Shown here: positions 23,583 through 32,035 of the stretch, piece after piece
Numbering within the stretch: the first letter of the stretch is position 1
Layout of the letters: every line of letters begins with the position of its first letter
Assembly: GCA_963663025.1 (NCBI GenBank)
Contig: OY760073.1
Location: 2,046,001 to 2,110,000, forward strand
Direction of reading: 5' to 3'
Length of the DNA: 64,000 bases
From: JAGWBF01 sp963663025
Lineage (GTDB): Bacteria > Chloroflexota > Dehalococcoidia > Lucifugimonadales > JAGWBF01
Program-made: the position numbers and the translations under genes
The notes under the pieces: model-generated
Databases searched by the model: none
The model's input: only the letters and a program-made list of their open reading frames with translations
Told to the model about the DNA's origin: nothing

Positions 23583-24077
23583 CTACCCGAAGCCCAGGGC
23601 TTGCCGGATCCCCTTTATCTGCCCCAGGTGCTCGCGCCAGTGGCCCAGTAGGGCGCGCTCAACCAAACCCGCGGCTGTGCGTTCCTCTTTGACGTCGGCC
23701 CTGACCAGGTGAACGGGGACGGTGCTGTCCTGCAGGTCCGAATCGGCGACGGCAGACAAGCTGGCCTCCACCTGCTCCATCAGCTCTCTCAGGTCCTGGC
23801 GCAGGTCTGCCAGATCTTTGGCCTTCCGCTCGGGCGTCAGGTTGGTCATGCTGGAGTGAATGACGATCTCATCTCTGCTCCCCTCCAGCACCCGTTTCAG
23901 GACCGTGGCCATGCCGCCGGGGGGTGTATCCAGCAGGTGGCAGACAACCTCCCTGATGGACCACTCCTCCTCCGAGTCTTTCCAGTCCAGGCAGTAGTCC
24001 ATACCGTCCAGGAGCTCCGACAGCTCATCCTTCAGCGCCGCCACCTGCTCCAGGTATTGCTTCTTCTCGCCGCTCAT
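23583..24077 (-). CDS. DinB-family four-helix-bundle protein
   Basis: 164 residues, all helical. EEWSIREVVCHLLDTPPGG in the N-terminal half and LLGHWREHLGQIKGIRQ at the C terminus match the two His-bearing segments of DinB/YfiT-like metal-dependent bundles, often transferases of bacillithiol or mycothiol type. The start overlaps the galU stop by 4 bp (ATGA-like), so the two are co-translated. Substrate and thiol partner are unknown; the DNA-damage link in the family name is historical. Confidence 0.75.
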   Translation of the reverse strand: MSGEKKQYLEQVAALKDELSELLDGMDYCLDWKDSEEEWSIREVVCHLLDTPPGGMATVLKRVLEGSRDEIVIHSSMTNLTPERKAKDLADLRQDLRELMEQVEASLSAVADSDLQDSTVPVHLVRADVKEERTAAGLVERALLGHWREHLGQIKGIRQALGFG

Positions 24078-24958
24078 AGCTGCTCCAGATCAAGATTCCT
24101 GATGATTTCCAGGGTCCGCTCCCGGGTGTCCTCCCGGCTCAGTGCGATCTCCAGGGATGCCCTCAGGAGGCCCAGGGGCGTCCCTCCGTCGTAGCGGGTG
24201 CCCTCGAATCGCAGTGCGTACATGGGCTGCTCCTGGAGGAGCAGGCCCATGCCGTCGGTGAGTTGTATCTCGCCGATGGCCCCGGGCGCTGTGCGTTCCA
24301 GGCAGGAAAACACCTGAGACGTTAGTATGTACCTCCCCACCACTGCGAGGTTGGAAGGAGCCTCCTCAGGGGCAGGCTTCTCGACCAGCCCTATCACCTC
24401 GTAGATGCCCCCTTCAACCTCATGGGCATCCACGACTCCGTAGGAGCTGACAGCCTCCCTGGGCACCTCTTGCACCGCGACTACGCTGGCCCCGTACCGT
24501 CGGTACACCTCCAGCATCTGGCGGCTCACGGGCACATCCCCAACGATCACATCGTCGGGCAGCACCACAACGAAGGGTTCGTCCCCGACGGCTTTCTTAG
24601 CGGTCAGCACAGCATGGCCGAGGCCAAGCTGCTGCTTCTGTACGGCGGTGGTGATCTTGACCATGGTGGAGATGCCTCTGACCATCTCTGCCATCTTGAC
24701 GGCGCCCCCGGCGGCCAGTCGCTCCTCAAGCTCTGTTGATGGGCGGAAGAACTGCTCCAAGCCCGCCTTCCCGGGAGATGTGACCAGGACTACCTGCTCC
24801 ACTCCGGCGTCGACCAGCTCCTCCACACCGAACTGGATCATCGGCTTGTCCAGAATGGGAAGCAGCTCCTTGGGAACAGCCTTGGTGGTAGGGAGGAAAC
24901 GAGTGCCCAGCCCAGCGGCGGGAATGACGGCCTTGCGTATCGGCGCCAGCGTTGCCAC
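24074..24958 (-). CDS. galU: UTP--glucose-1-phosphate uridylyltransferase
   Basis: Makes UDP-glucose for cell-envelope polysaccharides. About 294 residues. KAVIPAAGLGTRFLPTTKAVPKE contains the GxGTRFxP loop and catalytic Lys; ELLPILDKPMIQ and VVLPDDVIVG (metal Asp) follow. The open frame extends to a TTG at 24989-24991; GTG 24956-24958 gives a normal N terminus, though neither has a good ribosome site, so the start is uncertain. Divergent from the SRP RNA gene. Confidence 0.93.
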   Translation of the reverse strand: MATLAPIRKAVIPAAGLGTRFLPTTKAVPKELLPILDKPMIQFGVEELVDAGVEQVVLVTSPGKAGLEQFFRPSTELEERLAAGGAVKMAEMVRGISTMVKITTAVQKQQLGLGHAVLTAKKAVGDEPFVVVLPDDVIVGDVPVSRQMLEVYRRYGASVVAVQEVPREAVSSYGVVDAHEVEGGIYEVIGLVEKPAPEEAPSNLAVVGRYILTSQVFSCLERTAPGAIGEIQLTDGMGLLLQEQPMYALRFEGTRYDGGTPLGLLRASLEIALSREDTRERTLEIIRNLDLEQL

Positions 24959-25029
24959 GGGTGCTATTCTACCATCCGTTCCGGGGCCCAATCACCCGCT
25001 GCGCCTCCGGCGCGGGGGAGGCCTTTGCA

Positions 25030-25059
25030 TTGACAGACCCCAGGGAGGGAACCTACCAT
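25030..25059 (+). promoter_or_regulatory. Promoter of the SRP RNA gene
   Basis: TTGACA (25030-25035), 18-bp spacer, TACCAT (25054-25059). The predicted start near 25066 coincides with the expected 5' end of the SRP RNA. Confidence 0.65.
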
Positions 25060-25063
25060 GAAA

Positions 25064-25300
25064 GGTGGAGCTGTGCTAGACGGGGAGCTAGCGGTGCCCT
25101 ATACCCGCAATCCGCTGCAGCGGGGTTGAACTCCTCTCCAAGGCTTAGTTGGTAGGCCTCTAACCGCACTGGGCAGTGCTGATAGCTGGGTCCATCGCGA
25201 CGGAGGTCTGTGAACCCCGCCAGGTCCGGAAGGAAGCAACGGTAAGCAGAGCCCTTCGGGTGCCGAGGGAGTGCCTGGCTGGAGCTGTCCCTGCAGCTAC
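25064..25300 (+). ncRNA. ffs: Signal recognition particle RNA, large (Bacillus-like) type
   Basis: The 5' part GTGCTAGACGGGGAGCTAGC then GGTGCCC and CCCGCAATCCGC is the Alu domain of long bacterial SRP RNAs. The S-domain core CAGGTCCGGAAGGAAGCAAC (25220-25239) is the nearly invariant Ffh-binding helix 8 with its GGAA tetraloop, followed by the expected GTGCCGAGGGAGTGCCTGG. The RNA binds Ffh and targets nascent membrane proteins. Both ends are approximate: the 5' end from the promoter, the 3' end from similarity to known long forms. The reading frames that cross it are not coding. Confidence 0.93.
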
Positions 25301-25343
25301 GCTCATCAGCTATGGTCGAAGAGGGGTGCACAGCTTCCAACTT

Positions 25344-26186
25344 ATGGTCAGCCTCACCAACAGGACGCCTTCCCCGCGAAAAGCCCTCGGACAGCACTAC
25401 CTGCTGGACCAGGACATCGTACACACCATAGTACGAGCCGCAGACCTTACACCCTCTAACACCGTCGTCGAGGTAGGCCCCGGCCCTGGAACCCTGACCA
25501 GGCACCTGATCGACGAGGCTGGGCGGGTTGTAGTCGTGGAGATCGACCCCGCACTGGCGGCGGCCCTGCCCCGCAGGCTGGGCAACCCACCCAACCTCGT
25601 TGTCATCAACGAAGATGCCCGCACTGCAGACCTGTCCCAGCTTACCCCCGAAGGCGCCGACTACAAGATGGTCTCCAACCTGCCCTACTATGCGGCCGCT
25701 CCCATCCTGAGGCGCTTTCTTGAGGACTGCCTTCCCAGGCCGTCGGCCTTGGTAGTGATGCTCCAGAAAGAGGTTGCCGAGAGCATCCTCGCAGCCAACG
25801 GGCGCATGAGCCTTTTGGCAGTGGCTGTGCACCTCTACGGAAAGCCCAGCCCCGTCTGCGATGTGCCCGCCAGCGCCTTCCGGCCCAAGCCCAAGGTCGC
25901 TTCCGCGGTGATACGTATCGACACCCTTCCCCGCCCCGCTGTAGACGTCAATGACCTCGACGGATTCTTCAAAGTTGTGAGGGCTGGGTTCGCCGCCCCT
26001 CGGAAGCAGCTTCGCAACTCCCTCGCCCAGGGGCTGGACGTAGGAACCCAGCAGGCAAGGGCATTCCTGGAGAAGGCCGGGCTGGATGCAAGCCTCAGGG
26101 CGGAAAACTTGACCCTCGACCAGTGGGCCGGGCTGCACCGCTCCGTCAGCATTTGGAGGACCACCGAAGGCGCAGATGGAAGCTAG
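25344..26186 (+). CDS. rsmA: 16S rRNA (adenine1518/1519-N6)-dimethyltransferase
   Basis: KsgA/RsmA, which dimethylates two adenosines at the 3' end of 16S rRNA and checks 30S assembly. About 280 residues. KALGQHYLLDQDIV starts the protein; VVEVGPGPGTLTRHL is the SAM motif, VVVEIDPALAAAL follows, and KMVSNLPYYAAAPIL carries the NLPY catalytic motif. The open frame runs back to 25176 through the SRP RNA; ATG 25344 gives the normal N terminus although its ribosome site is weak (GTG 25326 is an alternative). It overlaps ispE by 11 bp. Confidence 0.95.
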   Translation: MVSLTNRTPSPRKALGQHYLLDQDIVHTIVRAADLTPSNTVVEVGPGPGTLTRHLIDEAGRVVVVEIDPALAAALPRRLGNPPNLVVINEDARTADLSQLTPEGADYKMVSNLPYYAAAPILRRFLEDCLPRPSALVVMLQKEVAESILAANGRMSLLAVAVHLYGKPSPVCDVPASAFRPKPKVASAVIRIDTLPRPAVDVNDLDGFFKVVRAGFAAPRKQLRNSLAQGLDVGTQQARAFLEKAGLDASLRAENLTLDQWAGLHRSVSIWRTTEGADGS

Positions 26187-27078
26187 GGCCTACGCCAAGA
26201 TCAACCTGACCCTGGAGGTGTTGGGACGCCGGGAGGATGGCTACCATGAGGTCAGGACCATTCTGCAGACCATAGACCTGGCGGACATCATCACGTTTGA
26301 AGAGGCGGCCGAGCTCTCGGTGGAGTCCTCGGACCCTTCGCTCTCCGGGGAAGAGAACCTGGTCTGGCGGGCTGCCGACCTGCTCAAGCGTTCCAGCGGT
26401 CATATCGGCGGCGCCAGCATCCGCCTGGAGAAGCGCATTCCCATGAACATGGGGCTGGGCGGGGGAAGCAGCGATGCGGCGACAACCCTACTCTCTCTGA
26501 ACACCCTCTGGGAAGTGGGGCTGGACCACACTGCCCTTCAGAAGCTGGCAGCGTCCCTGGGCTCCGACGTGCCCTTCTTTCTGACAGGAGGCACCTGCCT
26601 GGGGACGGGTCGGGGGGACGAGACCTCCCCGCTGCCAGGACCGTCGCACTCCTGGGTGGTACTGGTCTGTCCCAAGGACGATGCATCGCCATCGGGCACC
26701 CCCAAGACAGCCCACATGTACTCCCTGCTGGAAGCAGGGGACTTCTCCGACGGCACCCACACCCGGCAGATGATGGACGCCCTGGAGAGTGGTCGGCCCA
26801 TAGACGACCTGCTGTTCAACGGGTTCCGCCGCGCTTCCCAGCGGGCATCGCCGCAAAGTACTCAGTTGGAGCATCTTCTAGCCGAAGCCGGAGGGAGAAA
26901 CATCTGCCTTGCGGGATCGGGACCGGCCCTTTTCAGCCTGTTCTCCCACGAACACGAAGCTCGAAAGGCGCATATGTCCTTGAAAGACAGGGGCCTTCAG
27001 GCGTACTGTGTCCCCACGGTTCAACCATTATCTTGGCCTGCCCACCGCATGTCGGGCAGGGGAGGAGCCAAAAGCTAG
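26176..27078 (+). CDS. ispE: 4-diphosphocytidyl-2-C-methyl-D-erythritol kinase
   Basis: GHMP kinase of the MEP pathway. 300 residues. AYAKINLTLEVLGRREDGYHEV at the N terminus and PMNMGLGGGSSDAATTL (ATP loop) are diagnostic; VCLAGSGPALFSLF-like GxG(G/S)PxxF is present near the C terminus as LAGSGPALFSLF. It overlaps the end of rsmA, a frequent pairing, and is 3 bp from lgt, so rsmA-ispE-lgt form one operon. Confidence 0.95.
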   Translation: MEARAYAKINLTLEVLGRREDGYHEVRTILQTIDLADIITFEEAAELSVESSDPSLSGEENLVWRAADLLKRSSGHIGGASIRLEKRIPMNMGLGGGSSDAATTLLSLNTLWEVGLDHTALQKLAASLGSDVPFFLTGGTCLGTGRGDETSPLPGPSHSWVVLVCPKDDASPSGTPKTAHMYSLLEAGDFSDGTHTRQMMDALESGRPIDDLLFNGFRRASQRASPQSTQLEHLLAEAGGRNICLAGSGPALFSLFSHEHEARKAHMSLKDRGLQAYCVPTVQPLSWPAHRMSGRGGAKS

Positions 27079-27081
27079 CGC

Positions 27082-28044
27082 ATGGAGCTACTCTTTCACA
27101 GCATAACAATAGACATCAATCCGGACCTGTTCACGATCGGCTCCCTGGTACTCACCTGGCACGGCTTCTTCACCCTGGTTGCGGTGGCGGTGGCTACCGT
27201 CCTGGTAGCCCGCTGGGGCAAGCAGCAGGGACTTGACCAGGACGCCATCTACACCGTCGCTGTATGGGCCATCATAGGCGGGATCGTGTTCTCCCGCCTA
27301 ACCCACGTCATCGACCGGTGGGGTGACGTTTACAGCCACGACCCCCTGCAGGCCTTCCAGGTCTGGACGGGCGGTGTGACTATTTACGGGGCAATCCTGG
27401 GTGGCTTCATCACCGGCGGGGGGTACATGCTGATTAGGAACCACCCCGGTTTCCTGGAACGCTGGAACAAGTTCTTCCCCGGCAAGCTGGAAGAGGCCCC
27501 ATTGCCTCCGGTAGGACGCTTAGCCGATATTGCGGTCCCTGCCCTGCTCATCGCCATGATGATCGGGCGCATCGGCGACATCATTAACGGCGAGCACGTA
27601 GCAACGCTGACATCCCTGCCTTGGGGTGTGATCTATGCCCACCCCGCCAGCCCCAGCAACATCCAGTACGGGCTGGCGGCCAGCCACCCGGCTGTGGTTT
27701 ACGAGATGATATGGAACCTGGGTGTCCTTGGGATAGTGTGGCCCCTGCGGAACAGGCTCAGGCCCTACGGGATGCTCTTCGCCCTGTACCTAGCCCTCTA
27801 CTCCATCGGGAAGTTTCTCATCAGCTTCCTTAGGATCGCCGATGGGTCGCAGGACCTGTTCATGGACAAGGAGTGGGTCTGGAGCATGGGGGAAGCCCAC
27901 TTCATAGCCCTGGCGGTGCTGGCGATAACCGTCCCAGTCCTTCTGTACAAGGCCCAGCTGGTCCAGCCGCCAGCCCGGCCAAGACGGACTAGGGGAGACA
28001 GGGACGCCGACGCGTCCACCCAGGAGGACCAGGACTCGGCCTGA
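27082..28044 (+). CDS. lgt: Prolipoprotein diacylglyceryl transferase
   Basis: Integral membrane enzyme that adds diacylglycerol to the lipobox cysteine of prolipoproteins. 320 residues with about seven hydrophobic segments. WGVIYAHPAS-region and the signature GRIGDIINGEHV (phosphatidylglycerol-binding Arg, Asn, Glu) identify it; GGVTIYGAILGG lies earlier. The C-terminal tail is charged and poorly conserved. Probable clients in this window are the collagen-stalk protease (45902) and the DUF4349 protein (61523). Confidence 0.95.
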   Translation: MELLFHSITIDINPDLFTIGSLVLTWHGFFTLVAVAVATVLVARWGKQQGLDQDAIYTVAVWAIIGGIVFSRLTHVIDRWGDVYSHDPLQAFQVWTGGVTIYGAILGGFITGGGYMLIRNHPGFLERWNKFFPGKLEEAPLPPVGRLADIAVPALLIAMMIGRIGDIINGEHVATLTSLPWGVIYAHPASPSNIQYGLAASHPAVVYEMIWNLGVLGIVWPLRNRLRPYGMLFALYLALYSIGKFLISFLRIADGSQDLFMDKEWVWSMGEAHFIALAVLAITVPVLLYKAQLVQPPARPRRTRGDRDADASTQEDQDSA

Positions 28045-28062
28045 CGCCTCAGCGGCCGAATC

Positions 28063-28098
28063 CCCTCTCCCCTGGCGGGAGAGAGTTGGGGTGAGGGG
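28063..28098. repeat. Intergenic hairpin, family C'
   Basis: Stem CTCTCCC / GGGAGAG (28065-28083), loop CTGGC, followed by TTGGGGTGAGGGG. Related to 7242-7264. Confidence 0.65.
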
Positions 28099-28110
28099 GC
28101 CCCAATCTGT

Positions 28111-28137
28111 CATTGCGGCGAAGGTCGCAATCCAGGA
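28111..28137. repeat. Palindromic repeat, family B core
   Basis: CATTGCGGCGAAGGTCGCAA then TCCAGGA. One stem base differs from other copies (GGTCGC for GGCCGC). Confidence 0.7.
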
Positions 28138-28198
28138 GAGCCGGGTACTAAGACAGGTCGGCTATGACGAAGAACCCACGAGCCGTCCCCGGCGAGAG

Positions 28199-28240
28199 TT
28201 TCACCCTCCCCTTAGTCCCCTCCCATCAAGGGAGGGGGGA
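28199..28240. repeat. Intergenic hairpin, family C
   Basis: Stem CCCCTCCC / GGGAGGGG around ATCAA, preceded by TTCACCCTCCCCTTAGT. It lies just past the stop of the LLM gene. Confidence 0.7.
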
Positions 28241-28280
28241 TAATGATGCGCCAAGGCCCTCCCTGGAGGGGTAGGCCGGC

Positions 28281-29330
28281 CTACCGGAAGTGGGGCATGA
28301 TCTCCCCACTCAGCAGCCGGAGAGAGGCTGCCGACTGCTCCTTTGACACAAGCCCCCGGTTGGTGAGCATCAGGTTGCGAGCTCCGGCATCCCTCAGCAT
28401 GGCGATGTGCTCCGCCACCCGCCGGGGAGACCCCAGAAGCACCTCGGGGGCAGCGGGGTCGGGGCTGCTCCCGTAGGCTGAGTGGGGCAGCGGTGGAGGC
28501 GGCTTTGGCACAGGCTGATCAGCCGGATTCCAACGCTCCCTTACTGCCGCCATGTATTCGCTGGCCTCGTGAAAAGGGCCTAGGAACTCGTCCTTGGCCT
28601 GCTCGTCGGACTCGGCTACGTGGCACTCACACCAGAACCATATCTGGTCCAGGTTCGCCTCCACAGCGGCTTCATCGAAGCCCGATGCCAGCATGGTGTC
28701 CCGGTACAGGTCGAGGGTTCGGCGCACCACCGGGACGGACCGGTACCTGAGGAGCACAGGGCGCCCGATCCTGGCCATGGCCGCGATGGAATCTTCGCTG
28801 ATGCACGCCCTGGCCAGGGGCGGATGGGGCTTCTGGTAGGGCCTCGGCCGCAGAAGTGGGAAGGACACCTGCCAGTACTTTCCCTGGAAGTCCAGATCCT
28901 CGGTGGTCCACGCCTTCACCAGCAGATCTTCAGCCTCGTCCAGGCGGTCCAGGCCCTCGGCAACGGTTGTGCCGAAGCCCACGTACTCGAATGCGTTGTA
29001 GTTGGAGCCCCGGCCCGTTCCGACGACCAGGCGTCCGTGGCTGAGCACATCCAGGAGGGCTGTCTGAATTGCTAGGTGCACCGGGTTGTGCAGGGCCATT
29101 TCGACGATACCCATCCCCAGCATGATCCTCGAAGTGCGGGCAGCCACCGCTCCGGCGAACACCAGGGGGTCCCCGTAGGCCACCTCGCCGACGAAGTGGT
29201 GCTCAGCCATCCAGATGGCATCCAGCCCCAGCTCTTCGGCCAGCTCAGCTTCCGCCAGGCAGTCGTCGATCACCCGGCTGTCCTGGGCCGGGTCCATGGA
29301 TGTGGGATAAAAGAAGTGGCCGAACCGCAT
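28281..29330 (-). CDS. LLM-class flavin-dependent oxidoreductase (luciferase-like)
   Basis: 349 residues, luciferase-like TIM barrel: AELAEELGLDAIWMAEHHFVGE, RIMLGMGIVEMALHNPVHLA and VGTGRGSNYNAFEYVGFGT are the N-terminal signatures; EVLLGSPRRVAEHIAMLRD closes the barrel. Family members are FMNH2- or F420-dependent monooxygenases. It is flanked on both sides by palindromic repeat clusters and is alone on the minus strand, so no pathway can be assigned. Distantly related to the protein at 13661-14668, not a recent duplicate. Confidence 0.9.
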   Translation of the reverse strand: MRFGHFFYPTSMDPAQDSRVIDDCLAEAELAEELGLDAIWMAEHHFVGEVAYGDPLVFAGAVAARTSRIMLGMGIVEMALHNPVHLAIQTALLDVLSHGRLVVGTGRGSNYNAFEYVGFGTTVAEGLDRLDEAEDLLVKAWTTEDLDFQGKYWQVSFPLLRPRPYQKPHPPLARACISEDSIAAMARIGRPVLLRYRSVPVVRRTLDLYRDTMLASGFDEAAVEANLDQIWFWCECHVAESDEQAKDEFLGPFHEASEYMAAVRERWNPADQPVPKPPPPLPHSAYGSSPDPAAPEVLLGSPRRVAEHIAMLRDAGARNLMLTNRGLVSKEQSAASLRLLSGEIMPHFR

Positions 29331-29472
29331 TTAGTTTCCTCGGAGATGGCTGGCCACAGCTGAGGCCGCCAGCAGTACGGCCTACTGTAATTCACCCTGC
29401 AAGCCACCGCAAGCCGACGGGGCTCCCGTCACTCGCACAGCCAGAGACCGTTGTGCAACGCGGGCCAAGGCG

Positions 29473-29509
29473 GCCCGTTCCCCTTCGATTTCCCTCAGGG
29501 CGAACGGGC
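29473..29509. repeat. Palindromic repeat, family A short form with compensatory ends
   Basis: Ends GCCCGTTC / GAACGGGC instead of GTCCGTTC / GAACGGAC: both arms changed together, keeping the pairing. First element of a 565-bp gene-free interval filled with repeats (29331-29895). Confidence 0.8.
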
Positions 29510-29520
29510 AGGCCCTCCCC

Positions 29521-29548
29521 GTCATTGAGGCGCAGGCCGCAATCCAGA
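29521..29548. repeat. Palindromic repeat, family B core
   Basis: GTCATTGAGGCGCAGGCCGC then AATCCAGA, a slightly degenerate copy. Confidence 0.65.
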
Positions 29549-29599
29549 AAACTCAGGCCAGGGACAGACTGGGTATGACGAATAGCTGGCCCGAGCTGT

Positions 29600-29633
29600 C
29601 GGTTCGCCCTTCGATTTCCCTCGGGATGAACCG
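29600..29633. repeat. Palindromic repeat, family A short form, second compensatory variant
   Basis: Ends CGGTTC / GAACCG around CGCCCTTCGATTTCCCTC; again the two arms vary together. Confidence 0.7.
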
Positions 29634-29648
29634 GGGGATGCTCCTGGT

Positions 29649-29729
29649 GGGAGCCACTCTACAGCCAGCAATGCTCCGTCCTGGATTGCGGCCTCCGCCG
29701 CAATGACGATTATCCTTGTAATAACGAAG
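29649..29729. repeat. Palindromic repeat, family B extended form
   Basis: TGGGAGCCACTCT, CAATGCTCCGTCCTGGATTG, GCCGCAATGACGATTATCCT and TGTAATAACGAA follow the same block order as 14827-14916. Confidence 0.7.
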
Positions 29730-29740
29730 GGCGGTCTCCT

Positions 29741-29800
29741 GTCCGTTCGCCCTGAGCCTGTCCTGAGGCTCTCGAAGGGGGAAATCGAAGGGGAACGGAC
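29741..29800. repeat. Palindromic repeat, family A long form (60 bp)
   Basis: GTCCGTTCGCCCTGAGCCTG ... GGGGAACGGAC, reverse orientation of 14761-14820. Confidence 0.85.
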
Positions 29801-29895
29801 AGCCGTCAAGGGAAAAGGGACACGTTGTTTCGTTGATGGGCCCATGGGTGGGTGCTAAGATACCTCTGAAGGTCGGTCCTATAGGGAGGCGCTCA

Positions 29896-30783
29896 ATGGC
29901 AAAGCTCCTGGACGGAGCATCTTTGTCGAAGAAGCTGCGGGACGAGGTGGCTGCCGGTGTGCTGGAGATGCAGGAGAAGCACAACGTCACCCCCGGGCTG
30001 GCTGCGGTGCTGGTGGGAGACGACCCCGCCTCGGCCATCTACGTCCGCAACAAGCGCCGTGCATGCGATGAGGCCGGGATGGTCAGCGAGACCTTCAACC
30101 TGTCCGCTACTTCCTCGCAAGAGGAGATCCTTGCCTTGATCCACAACCTCAATGAGGACGTACGCTACCACGGCATCCTGGTGCAGCTTCCCCTGCCCGA
30201 CCACATCGACGAGGATGCGGTGTTGTTGGCCGTCAGTCCCCACAAAGACGTGGACTGCATCCATCCTACCAACCTGGGGAGGCTGGCCCAGGGCAACTCC
30301 CCCTTCGTTCCGGCCACCCCGGGCGGGATACAGCAGATACTGATACACAACGACTGCGACCCTTCGGGCAAGCACGTTGTCATCTGCGGGCGGAGCAACA
30401 TCGTAGGCAAACCCCTGGCCATCCTGCTGATGCAGAAAAAGGAGGGTGCCAACGCCACGGTCACCCTGTGCCACACGGGGACACGAAACCTCCCTGAACT
30501 GACGAGGCAGGCCGACATCCTGGTCGCGGCCATTGGCAGGCCGCGGGCCATCACGGGCAACATGGTAAGGGAGGGCTGCGTGGTCATCGACGTGGGGATA
30601 AACAGGCTGCCCGACGACAGCCGCAAATCGGGGTTCCGGCTGGAAGGGGATGTGGACTTCGAGTCGGTGTCCGAAATCGCCGAAGCCATCACCCCGGTGC
30701 CCGGTGGCGTGGGCCCAATGACCATCACCATGCTCTTGGTAAACACTTTGACCGCGGCCCGCATAAGCATCCACGGCGAATAG
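29896..30783 (+). CDS. folD: Methylenetetrahydrofolate dehydrogenase / methenyltetrahydrofolate cyclohydrolase
   Basis: Bifunctional enzyme interconverting methylene-, methenyl- and formyl-THF. 295 residues. YVRNKRRACDEAG holds the Y...K catalytic pair (YVxxKxxAC), ILVQLPLPDHID is the folate site, and the NADP domain has VVICGRSNIVGKP and GGVGPMTITMLLVNT. The open frame begins at 29833, but ATG 29896 is 7 bases after GGAGG and matches the family. queA follows by 37 bp. Confidence 0.96.
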   Translation: MAKLLDGASLSKKLRDEVAAGVLEMQEKHNVTPGLAAVLVGDDPASAIYVRNKRRACDEAGMVSETFNLSATSSQEEILALIHNLNEDVRYHGILVQLPLPDHIDEDAVLLAVSPHKDVDCIHPTNLGRLAQGNSPFVPATPGGIQQILIHNDCDPSGKHVVICGRSNIVGKPLAILLMQKKEGANATVTLCHTGTRNLPELTRQADILVAAIGRPRAITGNMVREGCVVIDVGINRLPDDSRKSGFRLEGDVDFESVSEIAEAITPVPGGVGPMTITMLLVNTLTAARISIHGE

Positions 30784-30820
30784 CGGCATAGCGCCCAGCC
30801 CCCGGCTTCAGACACCCCCT

Positions 30821-31852
30821 ATGAACACCGGCGACTTCGACTACCATCTGCCCAAGAGCCTCATCGCCCAGTCCCCCCTGGAACCCCGGGACAGCTCGCG
30901 CCTGCTGACGCTCCACCGCCAGCGTGGGAGCTGGGAGCACCGCCGCTTCTCAGACCTGCTGGAGTACCTGGATCCCGGGGATGCCCTGGTGGTGAACACC
31001 AGCCGGGTGTTCCCAGCCCGCATCCACGCCCTCCGGGAGAGTTTCGTGGAACGAATCGAGCTTCTTTTGCTGCACAAGGTGGAGGGCGATGTGTGGAAGG
31101 CCATCGGCAAGCCTGGCAGAAAGCTCCGTCCGGGCCGGCACCTGGAGGTCGAGGGCGGCGACGGGGGCTGGATAGATGTGCTGGACGTGGACCGGGACGG
31201 CATCAGGACCGTGAAGCTATCTCCGGGCCTTTCCCTGGAACGGGCAGGCAAATTGGCCCTCCCTCCCTACATTCACGCCTCCTTGGAAGACGGGGAGCGT
31301 TACCAGACCATCTACTCCAAAGATACGGGCAGCGTGGCAGCGCCCACCGCGGGGCTGCACTTCACCCAGGGCCTGCTGGACTCCATCAGCGCCAGGGGCG
31401 TGAACGTGGTCCAGCTCACCCTCCACGTCGGCCCCGACACCTTCCTGCCCGTCAGAAAGGACGACCCCCTGGAACACAAGCTGCAGGGCGAGTTCTTCAG
31501 CATCGACGAGGCGTCGGCGTCCAGGATAAACGAGGCCCGGAGCAGGGGCGGCAAGGTGGTTGCCGTGGGCACCACGACGGTCCGGGCATTGGAGCAAGGC
31601 GCGCTGATATCCCAGCAGATGGGGTCGTCGGACCTTCTGCCGTCGGCTGGCCTAGCCAACCTGTACATCCTGCCCGGGCACCGCTTCCGCATGGTCGATG
31701 GCATGGTGACCAACTTCCACCTGCCTCGCTCGACCCTGATCATGCTGGTCAGCGCCTTCGCCGGCAGGGAGCTGGTGCTGGACTGCTATCGGGAAGCCGT
31801 GCGTGAGAAGTACAGGTTCTACTCCTTCGGCGACGCCATGCTCATCCTGTAG
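30821..31852 (+). CDS. queA: tRNA preQ1(34) S-adenosylmethionine ribosyltransferase-isomerase
   Basis: Adds the cyclopentenediol precursor from SAM to preQ1 in the tRNA wobble position, making epoxyqueuosine. 343 residues, standard length. FDYHLPKSLIAQSPLEPRDSSRLL starts the protein; VVNTSRVFPARIHALR, SVAAPTAGLHFT and TNFHLPRSTLIMLVSAFAGRE are the family blocks. No tgt is adjacent. A 60-bp family A repeat lies about 95 bp past the stop. Confidence 0.96.
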   Translation: MNTGDFDYHLPKSLIAQSPLEPRDSSRLLTLHRQRGSWEHRRFSDLLEYLDPGDALVVNTSRVFPARIHALRESFVERIELLLLHKVEGDVWKAIGKPGRKLRPGRHLEVEGGDGGWIDVLDVDRDGIRTVKLSPGLSLERAGKLALPPYIHASLEDGERYQTIYSKDTGSVAAPTAGLHFTQGLLDSISARGVNVVQLTLHVGPDTFLPVRKDDPLEHKLQGEFFSIDEASASRINEARSRGGKVVAVGTTTVRALEQGALISQQMGSSDLLPSAGLANLYILPGHRFRMVDGMVTNFHLPRSTLIMLVSAFAGRELVLDCYREAVREKYRFYSFGDAMLIL

Positions 31853-31946
31853 CCATCGTTCTCGGTAAAGGAGACCTTTGCGCAACTTTCCTGACAGGAA
31901 GCAACGCGATGGTGAGAGGGATCTGGTCAGAAGCACAACGACACCT

Positions 31947-32006
31947 GTCCGTTCGCCCTGAGCCTGTCCTGAGGCTCTCGAAGGAGGAAATCGAACGGGA
32001 ACGGAC
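31947..32006. repeat. Palindromic repeat, family A long form (60 bp)
   Basis: GTCCGTTCGCCCTGAGCCTG ... GAACGGGAACGGAC, between the convergent queA and VOC genes; could act as a two-way stop. Confidence 0.85.
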
Positions 32007-32035
32007 GGCGAGGGGGTGGGCTGAGGGGATCCAGG

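Noticed and set aside
25053..26138. 361-codon open frame on the minus strand opposite rsmA
   Set aside because: It crosses the SRP RNA and mirrors rsmA codon structure; the translated protein shows no domain. A shadow of high-G+C coding sequence.
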